Shown piece by piece: positions 49,313-58,709 of a stretch of 64,000 nt of DNA (its first letter is position 1; the number at the start of each line of letters is the position of its first letter). The DNA lies in NCBI RefSeq assembly GCF_030295705.1, contig NZ_AP027274.1:1736001-1800000 (forward strand). The letters run 5' to 3'. Under the pieces are notes generated by a model. It did not search any database. It saw only the letters and a list, made by a program, of their open reading frames with translations, and was not told where the DNA came from. A program made the position numbers and the translations under genes. This stretch comes from Polynucleobacter sp. TUM22923. GTDB taxonomy: Bacteria > Pseudomonadota > Gammaproteobacteria > Burkholderiales > Burkholderiaceae.

Positions 49313-50065
49313 TTATTTCGTCCAACGATCAATAATGCCCTTTAATTTTTCAGGGCCAAGTTCTGCTAAATATAAATTGAAGTCATCCCGTAACGCAGAT
49401 CCTTTTTTAAAAACAAAGCCCAGATTATCGAATCCATTCACCTGATAACTACTGCTCACCGGCAAATTTAGGGACTTTTGATAGCTCACTAACATAACAC
49501 TATCTACAAACACTAAATCTACAGACCCGTTTTGCAATGCTAATAATGCCTCTGTAGGCGAGGGATAAAGCTTGACTTGATCAGCTGAATAATAGCCCTT
49601 TGGCTGTAATACCATTTTGACATAGTCATCAAAAACACTGCCTGTTGGATAAGCAATGCTGTATTTTTTCAATTCGGACAAATCATTAATCTTAATGTTG
49701 CGCTTTTTCAGTCCGATCAATTGCCAAGTGCTAGTGAAATAAGGACTGGAGAAATCCATCACTTCTTTACGCTTATCAGTAATGGATATACCCGAGAAAG
49801 CTACATCTGCTTGCCCGCTCGAAACGGCCCCCAACATACCTAACCAATCGTAGGCAGTCATTTTAAAGCTGCAGCCACGTGACTTGCAGTAGCCCTCAAA
49901 TATCTCTAGGTCTACGCCAGTATATTTTCCATCCCTCTCAAACAACATTGGCGGAATGGTTGGAGAAACAGCAACCTTAATCGTTGCAGCAGGACCCTCG
50001 TCAGAACATGCCCCTAAGATGAATGTTGCGAACAAGCTCAGGACCAGTAGACGAATGTTTTTCAT
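49313..50065 (-). CDS. Amino-acid-type ABC solute-binding lipoprotein
   Basis: A 250-residue extracytoplasmic binding protein (SBP family 3) from the ATG at 50063-50065. Lipobox LGAC (near 16-19) follows a hydrophobic signal. PPMLFERDGKYTGVDLEIFEGYC and VAFSGISITDKRKEVMDFSSPYF are family hallmarks. It probably binds an amino acid or similar solute. No permease or ATPase gene is adjacent, so its partner transporter is elsewhere, or it serves as an orphan receptor. Confidence 0.87.
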   Translation of the reverse strand: MKNIRLLVLSLFATFILGACSDEGPAATIKVAVSPTIPPMLFERDGKYTGVDLEIFEGYCKSRGCSFKMTAYDWLGMLGAVSSGQADVAFSGISITDKRKEVMDFSSPYFTSTWQLIGLKKRNIKINDLSELKKYSIAYPTGSVFDDYVKMVLQPKGYYSADQVKLYPSPTEALLALQNGSVDLVFVDSVMLVSYQKSLNLPVSSSYQVNGFDNLGFVFKKGSALRDDFNLYLAELGPEKLKGIIDRWTK

Positions 50066-50133
50066 AGTTGCCAAATAATGTCAATATTTTATGATCTTCA
50101 CAAGCATTATTTACGATGGGATGGGCTATCTAA

Positions 50134-50164
50134 ATAAATAAGCCCTCAACTGAGGGCTTATTCA
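50134..50164 (-). terminator. sodC terminator
   Basis: AATAAGCCCTC/GAGGGCTTATT with a 4-nt loop, followed on the minus strand by TATTTA, about 28 nt after the sodC stop. Confidence 0.85.
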
Positions 50165-50191
50165 AACAGCAACAACTCATCCCAGCGCAAG

Positions 50192-50713
50192 TTACTTAAT
50201 CAAACCGCAAGCAATTCTAGGTCCAGAGTTGCCAGCTGGTTGAGACTTGTAGTCATCTGGGTCGCGATGAATCACAACAGATCTTCCCAATATTCCGTTT
50301 GATCCAGTGCTCACAGCAAATCCACTCAACTTCGCTGAATACACTGCATTTCCGTTAGCATCAGACTTTATATTAGGCATATCTCCTGCATGACTTGCGG
50401 CCGCATTTGGCATGCCATGGGATGTGGCATCTGGGTTGAAATGGCCGCCCGCACTAGTAGCATCGGGGGCTGAACAATCGCCTTTTTCATGAACATGAAA
50501 TCCTTGCTCGGCATTTGGTTTAAGTCCAGAAAAATTGCCGGTAACCAATACGTCATGACCTTGCCAAACAAAATTTACAGTCCCTTTTGTATTGGATCCA
50601 GAGCGCGAATCTAATATCGATGATGCTTTTTGCCCCGTACCATGCTCCATAGATTGGCATGCACTTAGTAGCAATACTGTTGTCACTCCAAGCACTAAAG
50701 AAATTGGCTTCAT
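50192..50713 (-). CDS. sodC: Cu/Zn superoxide dismutase lipoprotein
   Basis: A 173-residue envelope superoxide dismutase from the ATG at 50711-50713, with AGGAG nine bases upstream. The lipobox is LSAC, so it is likely attached to a membrane facing the periplasm. Metal ligands: GFHVHEKGDC, GGHFNPD, SHAGDMPN with Asp, and VVIHRDPDDY. The two Cys of the conserved disulfide (GDCSAPD and IACGLIK) are present. It lies in a group with a peroxiredoxin upstream. Confidence 0.94.
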   Translation of the reverse strand: MKPISLVLGVTTVLLLSACQSMEHGTGQKASSILDSRSGSNTKGTVNFVWQGHDVLVTGNFSGLKPNAEQGFHVHEKGDCSAPDATSAGGHFNPDATSHGMPNAAASHAGDMPNIKSDANGNAVYSAKLSGFAVSTGSNGILGRSVVIHRDPDDYKSQPAGNSGPRIACGLIK

Positions 50714-50820
50714 GTTTGTTGCTCTCCTAGAATATTTATCGTTGTTTAACCACAATTCTGACACACTTCGTAACATCAAACCTGAGAATCACTATTGCTT
50801 TAGAAATCTTGACAGGGTAA

Positions 50821-51390
50821 TTACTGATGTTCTTGGAGATAAGCTATCACCCAAGCAGGATCACTATCGCTAGGGAAGATAGGGTGATGCACCGCAACAA
50901 TTTTTCCAGCCCGAGCAATGATTGTTAGGCGTTTCAGCAAAGTCATTCCAGCAGCAATAAAAGTAGGCAAATTTAAGGCCTTCTGCAACTGAAAATCTAC
51001 ATCGCTTACCACCGGAAATGGCAGGTGCAGTCTTTCAGCCATCTCCTTCTGATACTCGGTAGTTTGAACGCTAAGACCAAGTACGTCCGCATTTAACGCT
51101 TTTAACTCTTGATAGTGATCTCTGAATGAGCAACTCTGAGGAGTGCAGCCACGAGCACCAGGGATCTGATCCCAGCCATCTGGCAGGGCTACATTCGGCT
51201 GCCCAGTCATTGGATAGCAGTAGATCACCAAGAACTCGGGGTATGAAGCAAGGTCAATCGATTTTCCATTGCTACTTGCCAATGAAATCTTCGGCAAAAG
51301 CATACCAATCAGATGTTTGGCGGCGCCATCATCTTGAGGAATTGGTAAATCGTCTGGGGTTTTGGATAAATCGATCATAGGTAGTTCCAT
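50821..51390 (-). CDS. Peroxiredoxin-like redoxin
   Basis: A 189-residue thioredoxin-fold protein. GCTPQSCSFRDHYQEL (about 81-96) holds the peroxidatic Cys in GCT plus a second Cys four residues on, and the upstream YCYPMTGQPNVALPDGWD is longer than the usual YPxxxTPGC loop of BCP-type peroxiredoxins. It likely reduces peroxides in the cytoplasm. The start may also be the second ATG (MIDLSK), 12 nt later. Confidence 0.82.
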   Translation of the reverse strand: MELPMIDLSKTPDDLPIPQDDGAAKHLIGMLLPKISLASSNGKSIDLASYPEFLVIYCYPMTGQPNVALPDGWDQIPGARGCTPQSCSFRDHYQELKALNADVLGLSVQTTEYQKEMAERLHLPFPVVSDVDFQLQKALNLPTFIAAGMTLLKRLTIIARAGKIVAVHHPIFPSDSDPAWVIAYLQEHQ

Positions 51391-51420
51391 GTAATAGTTC
51401 TTGTGTTCCTTGATGCCCGC

Positions 51421-51945
51421 TTAGCCTGAAATTCGAATAGCTTCGATCTTCGCGCCTAAATCTTCAACTGCCTTTGTTAAAGCTAATAGTTCTTTTTCTT
51501 TCAGCACATCAATTTTTTGATGCAGTAATTCTATTTCTAACTCTGCCTTGATGTTGACCTCAAAGTCATTCCCTGCTTGCTGTCGATCGACCTCTGATAA
51601 ACGATTTTGACTCATCATAATAACGGGCGCAGTATAGGCAGCCTGAAATGACAACATTAAATTTAATAAGATAAATGGATATGGATCCCAGGGGTTTGGG
51701 CTGAACATCGCGTTATAGAAGATCCAAGCGCAAATACAAAGGCTTTGAATGATGATAAAACGCCAAGATCCTACTGTACGAGCTACTGCATCTGAAATCC
51801 TCTGACCAACTGTTAGCGGCGCAAGCACTTCCTGAAGATGTGAAGTCCCGACACGACTAATACGCTGACGATGCTTACGCCGATGCTCTCTGAGAGACTC
51901 AAGAATAAGAAGCTCTTCTTTTGTTGGAGTCAACACGCTGCCCAT
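51421..51945 (-). CDS. DUF1003 membrane protein
   Basis: A 174-residue protein with two adjacent membrane helices (about 65-85 and 95-115) in the DUF1003 pattern: GSWRFIIIQSLCICAWIFYN and DPYPFILLNLMLSFQAAYTAP. The C-terminal 50 residues form a coiled coil (KAELEIELLHQKIDVLKEKE). Function is unknown. Confidence 0.87.
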   Translation of the reverse strand: MGSVLTPTKEELLILESLREHRRKHRQRISRVGTSHLQEVLAPLTVGQRISDAVARTVGSWRFIIIQSLCICAWIFYNAMFSPNPWDPYPFILLNLMLSFQAAYTAPVIMMSQNRLSEVDRQQAGNDFEVNIKAELEIELLHQKIDVLKEKELLALTKAVEDLGAKIEAIRISG

Positions 51946-52000
51946 CTCCTGGATATATTTGATGCAGTCAATTTAACCTTTATTACTTCACGCTGTCAGC

Positions 52001-52702
52001 TTACTTAAAAATCTCCAGCACTTTTGATAAAGAGTTGCCCTCAAAATTAGGCTGATTGCCGATCTCCTCAAAAGGCAAGCCTTGGCGATTAACCCAAAAA
52101 ACATCCAAGCCAAACCAAGAAGCGCCTACAGCATCCCAAGCATTACTAGATACAAATAGTATTTCATCTTTGTTAACAGAAAAAGCATCCAATAAAAGCT
52201 GGTAACTTTGTGGCGCAGTCTTAAATAGCTTTACTTCCTCAACAGTAACCACTTGATCTAGATAAGGCTTTAGATGATTGCTTTGAACAACGGTCTCTAG
52301 CATCTCACGGCTACCGTTAGAAAGAATAGCTGTCGCCATTCCCAGCCCTTTGAGCTGCTTTAATACTGAAAAGCTATCTTCAAACGCAGTAAGCTTAGCG
52401 TACTGATCCATTAAACGATTCTCAGTGGCTGTATTTAAGTCTAGCTTCATCCGCTTACATACATAACGTAATGAACGAATCGTCAACTCCCAGAAGGGCA
52501 AGTAATACTGACTACCCGCTGGATTGGGATCACTCATAGTGACAAGGCGGGTGTATTCAATCTGACGATCCCGCCACATAATGGCAAGAGATTCTCCCTG
52601 ACCAGGAAAGAGCGATTCAGCTAACTGCCCCATAGAGTACACGTCGAATAAAGTACCGTAAGCGTCAAAGGCGATTAATTTGTACAAATCTGTCTCCAGC
52701 AC
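52001..52702 (-). CDS. Haloacid dehalogenase, type II
   Basis: A 233-residue HAD-superfamily enzyme. The nucleophile Asp is in FDAYGTLFDVYSM (about 13-25), with SNGSREML (motif 2), Lys in the FKTAPQSYQLL stretch, and VSSNAWDAVGASWFGL (motif 4, typical of L-2-haloacid dehalogenases). It would hydrolyse 2-haloacids to 2-hydroxyacids. Substrate range is unproven. Confidence 0.9.
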   Translation of the reverse strand: MLETDLYKLIAFDAYGTLFDVYSMGQLAESLFPGQGESLAIMWRDRQIEYTRLVTMSDPNPAGSQYYLPFWELTIRSLRYVCKRMKLDLNTATENRLMDQYAKLTAFEDSFSVLKQLKGLGMATAILSNGSREMLETVVQSNHLKPYLDQVVTVEEVKLFKTAPQSYQLLLDAFSVNKDEILFVSSNAWDAVGASWFGLDVFWVNRQGLPFEEIGNQPNFEGNSLSKVLEIFK

Positions 52703-52767
52703 ATATATTTTATATTTTCACAACAAAGTACTACTTACTAGTAATTTTTCAAGCCAAGAGGTTCACG

Positions 52768-53781
52768 TTAATGATAAGTGAGCTCCTCAGTCTTTCCCCA
52801 GAAAATCTTGTAAGAATAAGCCGTGTAGGCAAGGATCATCGGAAGTACCACTACAGCACCCCAAAAAATCATCCATAAGGCATCTGTTGAGGCGGCAGCC
52901 TCCCAGATCGTCACCTGATCCATGACCAAGTATGGAAATAGGCTGTAGGCAATTCCTAATAAAGCCAACCAAAAAATACCTACCGTAGATACAAATGGGA
53001 TCCATTGGGCATGATAGTGATCATGGTCAAAATCAAACAAAATCTTATGCATCAAAATAAATAGCAGGCCAGTAGCAATTGGAATCGGCATTAGCCAGTA
53101 GAAGGCAGGGAAAGTAAACCATTTGTGAAAAATTTCTGGGCTAAACCAAGGGGTTGCAATGGAGACTAATGCAATACCGCAAGCACTTAACCACAATGAT
53201 CCCTTGGCCCACTGAACTGCTTTTTTCTGTAGCTCACCCTCTGTTTTCATAATCAACCAACAGGCGCCCAGTAATGAATAGCCAATCGGTAAAAACAAGG
53301 CTACTAGTAATGAGAAAAGCCAGCCCTGCCAGCCAGATTCAAAACCAATAATCACTCTGCCAATCATGATTCCCTGCATTAAAGAGGCTACGAGACTTCC
53401 AAAATAAAATAAAAAATTCCATAAAGGCTTTTGCTCAATATTGACCTTAACCCTGAAGTCAAAAGAAACACCCCGTAAGATTAGTCCCATGAGCATTAGA
53501 GCGGCTGGCAAATACAGCTCTGTAAGAATTACCCCATGAGCGTAGGGAAAGGCCACCAGAAGCAGGCCTACCGCCAATACAAGCCAGGTTTCGTTAGCGT
53601 CCCAAAAAGGGCCGATAGAGGAAATCATGACATCTTTATCCTCATCTCCCGCTCGGCGCAACAGAATGCCAACGCCAAGATCGTAGCCGTCCAAGACGAC
53701 ATACAGTAAAAATGAAACCCCCATGGCGCCAAAAAAGAATAATGGCAGCCAATTGCTGGCGAGTGAATAGTCTAAATTCAT
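52768..53781 (-). CDS. cydB: Cytochrome bd-type quinol oxidase subunit II
   Basis: A 337-residue membrane subunit with eight or nine helices. The family N-terminal region FLLYVVLDGYDLGVGILL and 'GPFWDANETWLVLAVGLLLVAFP' are clear. It overlaps cydA by 4 nt. I see no CydX or DUF2474-type small subunit in the 65 nt after its stop. Confidence 0.96.
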   Translation of the reverse strand: MNLDYSLASNWLPLFFFGAMGVSFLLYVVLDGYDLGVGILLRRAGDEDKDVMISSIGPFWDANETWLVLAVGLLLVAFPYAHGVILTELYLPAALMLMGLILRGVSFDFRVKVNIEQKPLWNFLFYFGSLVASLMQGIMIGRVIIGFESGWQGWLFSLLVALFLPIGYSLLGACWLIMKTEGELQKKAVQWAKGSLWLSACGIALVSIATPWFSPEIFHKWFTFPAFYWLMPIPIATGLLFILMHKILFDFDHDHYHAQWIPFVSTVGIFWLALLGIAYSLFPYLVMDQVTIWEAAASTDALWMIFWGAVVVLPMILAYTAYSYKIFWGKTEELTYH

Positions 53782-55106
53782 GATGTCGTATTCCCTAATG
53801 TTGCTTCTGGTAAATCTGCTTTTCTGGCCATATAGAAAACGATCCAGATATAAGCACTGAGCAGGCCTACGTAAAGCAATAGATACATAAACAACGTGCT
53901 AAACACCATGGAGTTAGAGACGGTAGTCACCGCATCCGCAGTTCTCAAAATACCACTAACTAAAAATGGCTGTCTTCCGATCTCAGTCACATACCAACCC
54001 GAAACTACGGCAACCCATCCTGAAAAGGTCATTCCCACCAATGCAATCTTGAGATACTTTGGCAACTCATGACGACTTCTTATCCGCCAATAACTAACCC
54101 AAGAAATAAGCAGCATCAACACCCCCACACCAACCATGATTCGAAATGCAAAGAATATTGGCAGCACAGGAGGGATATCCTTGCCAAACGCATCTAAGCC
54201 CTTGACTTCGCCATCCCAAGAGTGCGTTAAGTAGAGTGAAGCCAAATTCGGAATTGCGAGCTCATATAAATTCGATTTAGTAGATGCATCTGGAATAGCA
54301 AACAATACTGCGGGAACGTTTTTGGATGTCTCCCAAATACCCTCCATTGCAGCTAACTTTGCCGGCTGATATTCCAGAGTATTTTGTCCATGCATATCAC
54401 CTAACAAAATCTGCGCTGGGATTAAAGCAGCTGCAACGGTTATGGCAAACTTCAGTGTCAGTGTATTGGCTGCTGAACTTGATCCTCTGAGAGATCGATA
54501 AGCCGATATTCCAGCAACAAAAAATGCTGCTGTTAAGAATGAGGCTGTCATCATATGCGCTAATCGATAAGGCATCGATGGATTAAAGATAATTGCCATC
54601 CAACTATCTGCGTGCACGACCCCATTTATGATGCTGTAACCCTGTGGTGTTTGCATCCAAGAATTTAAAACGATGATCCAGAAGGCTGATAGGCTGGTTC
54701 CAAAAGCGACCAAAAAAGAAGCGACTAAGTGTGTCTTTTGGCTTACGCGGTTGCTTCCAAATAACATTACACCTAGAAAAGTAGCCTCTAGAAAAAATGC
54801 CGTCAACACTTCATACGCTAGCAAGGGTCCAGCAACATTGCCTACAGTTTTCATATAGCCAGGCCAATTTGTTCCAAACTGAAAGCTCATTGTGATGCCG
54901 CTGACCACACCCAGCGCAAAAGTTAAGGCAAAGACCTTCACCCAAAATTTATAAGCATCGTTCCAAACTGCATTATTAGTGCGAATAAATTTCAGCTTGA
55001 AATAGAACAGAAACCACCCTAAAGCGATCGTAATCGTTGGAAATAAGATATGAAAAGTGATATTGCTAGCAAACTGAATGCGACTGAGAACGAGGGTATC
55101 TAGCAT
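53778..55106 (-). CDS. cydA: Cytochrome bd-type quinol oxidase subunit I (short Q-loop, CIO-like)
   Basis: A 442-residue heme-binding subunit that oxidises quinol and reduces O2 at the inner membrane. Seen: RIQFASNITFHILFP (heme His), MQTPQGYSIINGVVHADSW, MHGQNTLEYQPAKLAAMEG (Q-loop start), and GRQPFLVSGILRTADAVT. The protein is about 80 residues shorter than E. coli CydA because the Q-loop is short, as in cyanide-insensitive CioA. It is first of the cydA-cydB pair. Confidence 0.95.
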   Translation of the reverse strand: MLDTLVLSRIQFASNITFHILFPTITIALGWFLFYFKLKFIRTNNAVWNDAYKFWVKVFALTFALGVVSGITMSFQFGTNWPGYMKTVGNVAGPLLAYEVLTAFFLEATFLGVMLFGSNRVSQKTHLVASFLVAFGTSLSAFWIIVLNSWMQTPQGYSIINGVVHADSWMAIIFNPSMPYRLAHMMTASFLTAAFFVAGISAYRSLRGSSSAANTLTLKFAITVAAALIPAQILLGDMHGQNTLEYQPAKLAAMEGIWETSKNVPAVLFAIPDASTKSNLYELAIPNLASLYLTHSWDGEVKGLDAFGKDIPPVLPIFFAFRIMVGVGVLMLLISWVSYWRIRSRHELPKYLKIALVGMTFSGWVAVVSGWYVTEIGRQPFLVSGILRTADAVTTVSNSMVFSTLFMYLLLYVGLLSAYIWIVFYMARKADLPEATLGNTTS

Positions 55107-55210
55107 TTTTAGCAGCCTAACGATTTAATGAACACTCAGTGTAGTCCTCACTCACCTAAAAGACCGTCTTTTTTAATGCCGATCATTCTCCTCAGGATTA
55201 AAAATAGAAT

Positions 55211-55238
55211 TAAAAAAGCCCTCATGTGTGAGGGCCTT
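55211..55238 (-). terminator. Terminator of the patatin gene
   Basis: GGCCCTCACACATGAGGGC hairpin followed by TTTTTT on the minus strand, about 30 nt after the patatin stop. Confidence 0.88.
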
Positions 55239-55268
55239 CAAGCGACTGTTGACTTACTACCTAATCAC

Positions 55269-56372
55269 TTAAGCCCAAAACTCTTTAAGCTTTGCGGCCT
55301 CTGCCATGCCTCGATCAAATCCATATTTCATAAAAGGAGCAATCAGATTTGGGTCCATGACACTATCAATTTTTGTCATGCCCGGTGGCAATCCAGCAAT
55401 GATATGCATTGTTTTTGTACCCTGCGCTTTTAAGCTTGCAATCTCTTGTAGCAAAGTGTCTGGAAAATTAGTTGTCTTTAAATTTCTCTTTACTTCTTCC
55501 CGTGTACCATCGCCAAGAGAAAATACGACCGCTTTTTTAACTCCGGCAATGACATCAGTATGGGTGCTGGTTTGACACATGCCGCCGTCCATGCAAAGTC
55601 TGTCCTTTAAAAAGGTTGGGCCAGCACCACCAGCTAAAGATGAGCTTGCAGCACAGGCAATCGAGGCAGAAATATTGCTCGATTGCGAAACAACTAATCT
55701 TTCTCCTGTATAGCAATCCATTGCAGTAATGTACAAATCCTTCGATGGCCACGTGGTTACACCGATTAAATCCTCTACTGTTTTCTTATACTGGCCTTCA
55801 CCCGTACTATTACGCGCTGCCATTGAGGCACGCCCAAGAGATTGAATAGATTCGAGGCTGGCATCTTTAACGGTGGTTGCTATTTTTTTAGCCCGCATTT
55901 GACTCTCATTAAATTGCGTCTCTGGCACTAGTTTAGCGAGAATCTTAGGGAAATCTTTAAAGAGATCAAGCTCTTTAGTGATGCGCCACACATTGCCATT
56001 CATCAACATTGAGCCAAAAAGAGAGCCGGCCGAAGTGCCAACAACAATATCAGTGTTGTTCATTTCTAAGCCTTGTGTTTTTAAGGCATGGAAATAGCCC
56101 ACATACCAAGAAATCAAAACAATACCGCCTCCACCAAAGGCGAGCCCACGCTCTTTTCCTAGTCCTAGCATCGGCTTATAAGGAATCGGATGCGCTAAGC
56201 CATCATTCCAGTTGGCAGTGGTGGCTAAAAGCTTGCTTGCCTCTAGAGCACCTACCTGAGCAAGCGCACTTGGTGAAGGGGCCGAAGACTGGGCCATCGC
56301 TTGTGAACCAGCAACAGCAGCAACGCCAATAGCAGAGCTTTTTAAAAAGGTGCGACGTGAAGATTGAGTCAT
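55269..56372 (-). CDS. Tat-exported patatin-like phospholipase
   Basis: A 367-residue patatin-domain hydrolase. The twin-arginine signal is SSRRTFLKSSAIGVAAVAG (residues 4-22), ending near AMAQ. The oxyanion loop is GGGGIV, the nucleophile elbow GTSAGSLFGS, and the dyad Asp lies in MDGGMCQ. It would cleave acyl esters of lipids outside the cytoplasm. A paralogue lies at 63196. It is a single gene with its own terminator. Confidence 0.9.
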   Translation of the reverse strand: MTQSSRRTFLKSSAIGVAAVAGSQAMAQSSAPSPSALAQVGALEASKLLATTANWNDGLAHPIPYKPMLGLGKERGLAFGGGGIVLISWYVGYFHALKTQGLEMNNTDIVVGTSAGSLFGSMLMNGNVWRITKELDLFKDFPKILAKLVPETQFNESQMRAKKIATTVKDASLESIQSLGRASMAARNSTGEGQYKKTVEDLIGVTTWPSKDLYITAMDCYTGERLVVSQSSNISASIACAASSSLAGGAGPTFLKDRLCMDGGMCQTSTHTDVIAGVKKAVVFSLGDGTREEVKRNLKTTNFPDTLLQEIASLKAQGTKTMHIIAGLPPGMTKIDSVMDPNLIAPFMKYGFDRGMAEAAKLKEFWA

Positions 56373-56427
56373 ATTTCTTCCATGGTTAACGGCTAATTTA
56401 TTGATATCTTCTCATATAAGTAAGGCT

Positions 56428-57339
56428 TTATTGGTGACCTCGTTTAACCAACATCTTTTTGCCCAAGATGACGGTAGACACTACTAGTACTGCAAACAAG
56501 AGATTCATCCAGGTCAGAGAATCGCCCAACAGAACACTAGCAGCAAGAAGGGTGCAAAAGGGTTGAATGAGCTGCACTTGACTCACGCGCGCAATACCTC
56601 CAATGGCTAAGCCCTCGTACCAAAAGAAGAAGCCTAAGAACATCGGAAATAGGCTTAGGTACACAAAACTGAGCCATGCAGTACTTCCAGCGCTAATGTA
56701 TGTCCCGTCAAATAAGTAATATGTCATCACTAGATTAATTGGCAGAGAAATGACCAATGCCCATGAAATGACCGCTCTTGGATTCATCTTTCTAGATAAC
56801 TCGCCACCCTCTACATAGCCTATACAAGCGGATATGCCACCAAGCACCAATAGAATATCTACGTGAGTAAAGCCTCCAGCATTCTTCATTAATGCATACG
56901 TCATCACAATAGCAGCGCCCAATAAAGACACTAACCAAAATCCTAAAGAGGGTCGCTCCTTAAATCGAATGACTCCAATAACGGTGGTAGCTAGGGGCAT
57001 CATGCCGAGGATTACGGCACCATGAGAGGAAGAGCCTTGCGTCATCGCTACAGTAGTAAAAATTGGGAAACCAAAAACAACCCCCAAAGAAATCACGATG
57101 AATTTGACAAAATCAACTCTGCTGGGGATAGCCTCCTCTTTGTATGTAAGATAAGCTAGCGCGACTAGGCCCGCTAATGCCGCCCTTCCAAATGCAATAA
57201 AATACGGATCGAAGCTTAAAACAGCAATCTTACTGACTGGCAAAGTTAAGCTAAAAATCAAAATGCCTATAAACCCAATTAGCATTCCTTTGCTTTCGTT
57301 ATTCACTAGCGCCTTTGTGTATTGTTCAAGAGATGACAT
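56428..57339 (-). CDS. DMT-superfamily (EamA) transporter
   Basis: A 303-residue membrane protein with about ten helices in two EamA repeats (FSLTLPVSKIAVLSFDPYFIAFGRAA, and 'AWLSFVYLSLFPMFLGFFFWYEGLAIGGIARVSQVQLIQPF'). Likely an exporter of metabolites or amino acids; the substrate is unknown. No regulator is adjacent. Confidence 0.88.
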   Translation of the reverse strand: MSSLEQYTKALVNNESKGMLIGFIGILIFSLTLPVSKIAVLSFDPYFIAFGRAALAGLVALAYLTYKEEAIPSRVDFVKFIVISLGVVFGFPIFTTVAMTQGSSSHGAVILGMMPLATTVIGVIRFKERPSLGFWLVSLLGAAIVMTYALMKNAGGFTHVDILLVLGGISACIGYVEGGELSRKMNPRAVISWALVISLPINLVMTYYLFDGTYISAGSTAWLSFVYLSLFPMFLGFFFWYEGLAIGGIARVSQVQLIQPFCTLLAASVLLGDSLTWMNLLFAVLVVSTVILGKKMLVKRGHQ

Positions 57340-57356
57340 TCGCCGACACGGCAGCT

Positions 57357-57385
57357 AATAAAAAGCCCTCGTTTTCAGAGGGCTT
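57357..57385 (-). terminator. Terminator of the rhodanese gene
   Basis: AAGCCCTC/GAGGGCTT stem with a 7-nt loop, followed by TTTTATTA on the minus strand, about 25 nt after the stop. Confidence 0.87.
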
Positions 57386-57408
57386 AGTAATACATTGTCG
57401 CTTAAGAC

Positions 57409-58413
57409 TCAATTATTTTTTGCCTTAAGAGCTTCCTCTAGCTGAGTGATCTTACCTTGCATAGCTGCAATTTTGGCATTTAAAGCGCCGACATTAAGAA
57501 AGGTCTCTTCAGCCACAGGGGCATTGAGGTTATTTCCCCATCCAAGCCATGATGAGTCATAGACCTTTACTTTTTTGAAGCCCAAATTTTTGAGGACAAC
57601 GGCAGTCTCGGCAGCGCGAACGCCGCTCTGGCAGTACACCACCGTTTCTTTATCCGGATCTAATTTGGAATACAGCTTTTTCAGATCTGCCGTACTTTTC
57701 AGGGCCATTCCAGCATTGTCAGGCACCTGTTTTTTGCTAAGCTTTATTGCGGTATCTGGCTCTTGCCAATTTTCCTCAAAGGGAATGTTGATCGCATTGG
57801 GAATGTGGCCACCCCGAATAGCCCTGACATCCTTACCCGCATACTCATCAGGTGTTCGTGCATCAATAACTTGTAAACGACCCGCTTGAATTAATTTCTG
57901 CATTTCTGCATTAGTTACATTCATTTGAGCTTGCTCCTTTAACGCAACAGATACAGGCGCCAAGGTTTGACGGTCTATTGCCATAGGAAGGCCCGCAGAT
58001 TTCCAACCATCAATACCATCGTGGTAAATCTCCGCCTGTTTACCGCCAAAATAATTGATGGTGTACATACCAAAATAGGCGTAAGGATTGCCACGCCCTC
58101 CGTACACCACTATCTCGCGATTGATATCCAAACCGGCAGCATTAAATAATTTTTGAATTTGCTCAATAGGTATGTAGTCTTCCTTATTGGGATCTCTTAA
58201 GGTCTGACCTACTTCGCCAAAGTTAATTGCCCCGGGAATATGTCCACGCAAATAACTTTTTTCATCTCGAACATCCCACAAGATTGCGCCGCGTTCAATC
58301 GCTTTCTGCACTTGCTCTGTACTTAGGATGGCGTCATTTTTCTGAGCCAATGCATTGACTGACAGAAGTGCTAAAGCTAGCAATGGAAGGTATTTCTTAA
58401 ATAAGGTCAGCAT
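57409..58413 (-). CDS. Exported two-domain rhodanese sulfurtransferase
   Basis: A 334-residue protein with a signal peptide (about 1-23). Two rhodanese domains follow. The second has the catalytic loop VYCQSGVRAAET with Cys near 261, and the first has VVYGGRGNPYA without a Cys, the usual arrangement of an inactive N-domain. The C-terminal 30 residues are a short coiled coil (LNAKIAAMQGKITQLEEALK). It would act in the periplasm on thiosulfate or similar sulfane donors. Confidence 0.9.
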   Translation of the reverse strand: MLTLFKKYLPLLALALLSVNALAQKNDAILSTEQVQKAIERGAILWDVRDEKSYLRGHIPGAINFGEVGQTLRDPNKEDYIPIEQIQKLFNAAGLDINREIVVYGGRGNPYAYFGMYTINYFGGKQAEIYHDGIDGWKSAGLPMAIDRQTLAPVSVALKEQAQMNVTNAEMQKLIQAGRLQVIDARTPDEYAGKDVRAIRGGHIPNAINIPFEENWQEPDTAIKLSKKQVPDNAGMALKSTADLKKLYSKLDPDKETVVYCQSGVRAAETAVVLKNLGFKKVKVYDSSWLGWGNNLNAPVAEETFLNVGALNAKIAAMQGKITQLEEALKAKNN

Positions 58414-58654
58414 GTAGAGTTCCGTCGGTTAGCTTTTTGTTGGGGCCAATAAAAGCAATGGTTTTAGTCAAGTCCATATTACGCCCTAATGAGGGCTCTA
58501 AATAAACTCTTTTCTCATGAGCATATAAGATTTTGATCTAACAAGGCCTGCGTCGTATTAATCCCAATATTTCTCACACTACAAGCATTGTTGACCCCAT
58601 ATGCGCTGATTCCACTAAGCCCTACGCAGCTTGCTACTAACGAATATAGCAACC

Positions 58655-58687
58655 CAAAAGAAAATAGCCCAACAAGTGGGCTATCTC
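58655..58687 (-). terminator. dps terminator, copy 1 of a repeated 33-bp element
   Basis: ATAGCCCACTTGTTGGGCTAT hairpin-forming sequence with TTTTCTTTT on the minus strand, about 25 nt after the dps stop. The same 33 bp occurs at 60849-60881. Confidence 0.85.
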
Positions 58688-58709
58688 GGGCCTCTAGAAT
58701 AGTGCGCAA

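Noticed and set aside
58515-58709. A 64-codon minus-strand open frame between the dps stop and the rhodanese gene
   Set aside because: It starts at the dps stop and its first third runs through the dps terminator hairpin, so it would not be transcribed as a unit. No ribosome site is seen.
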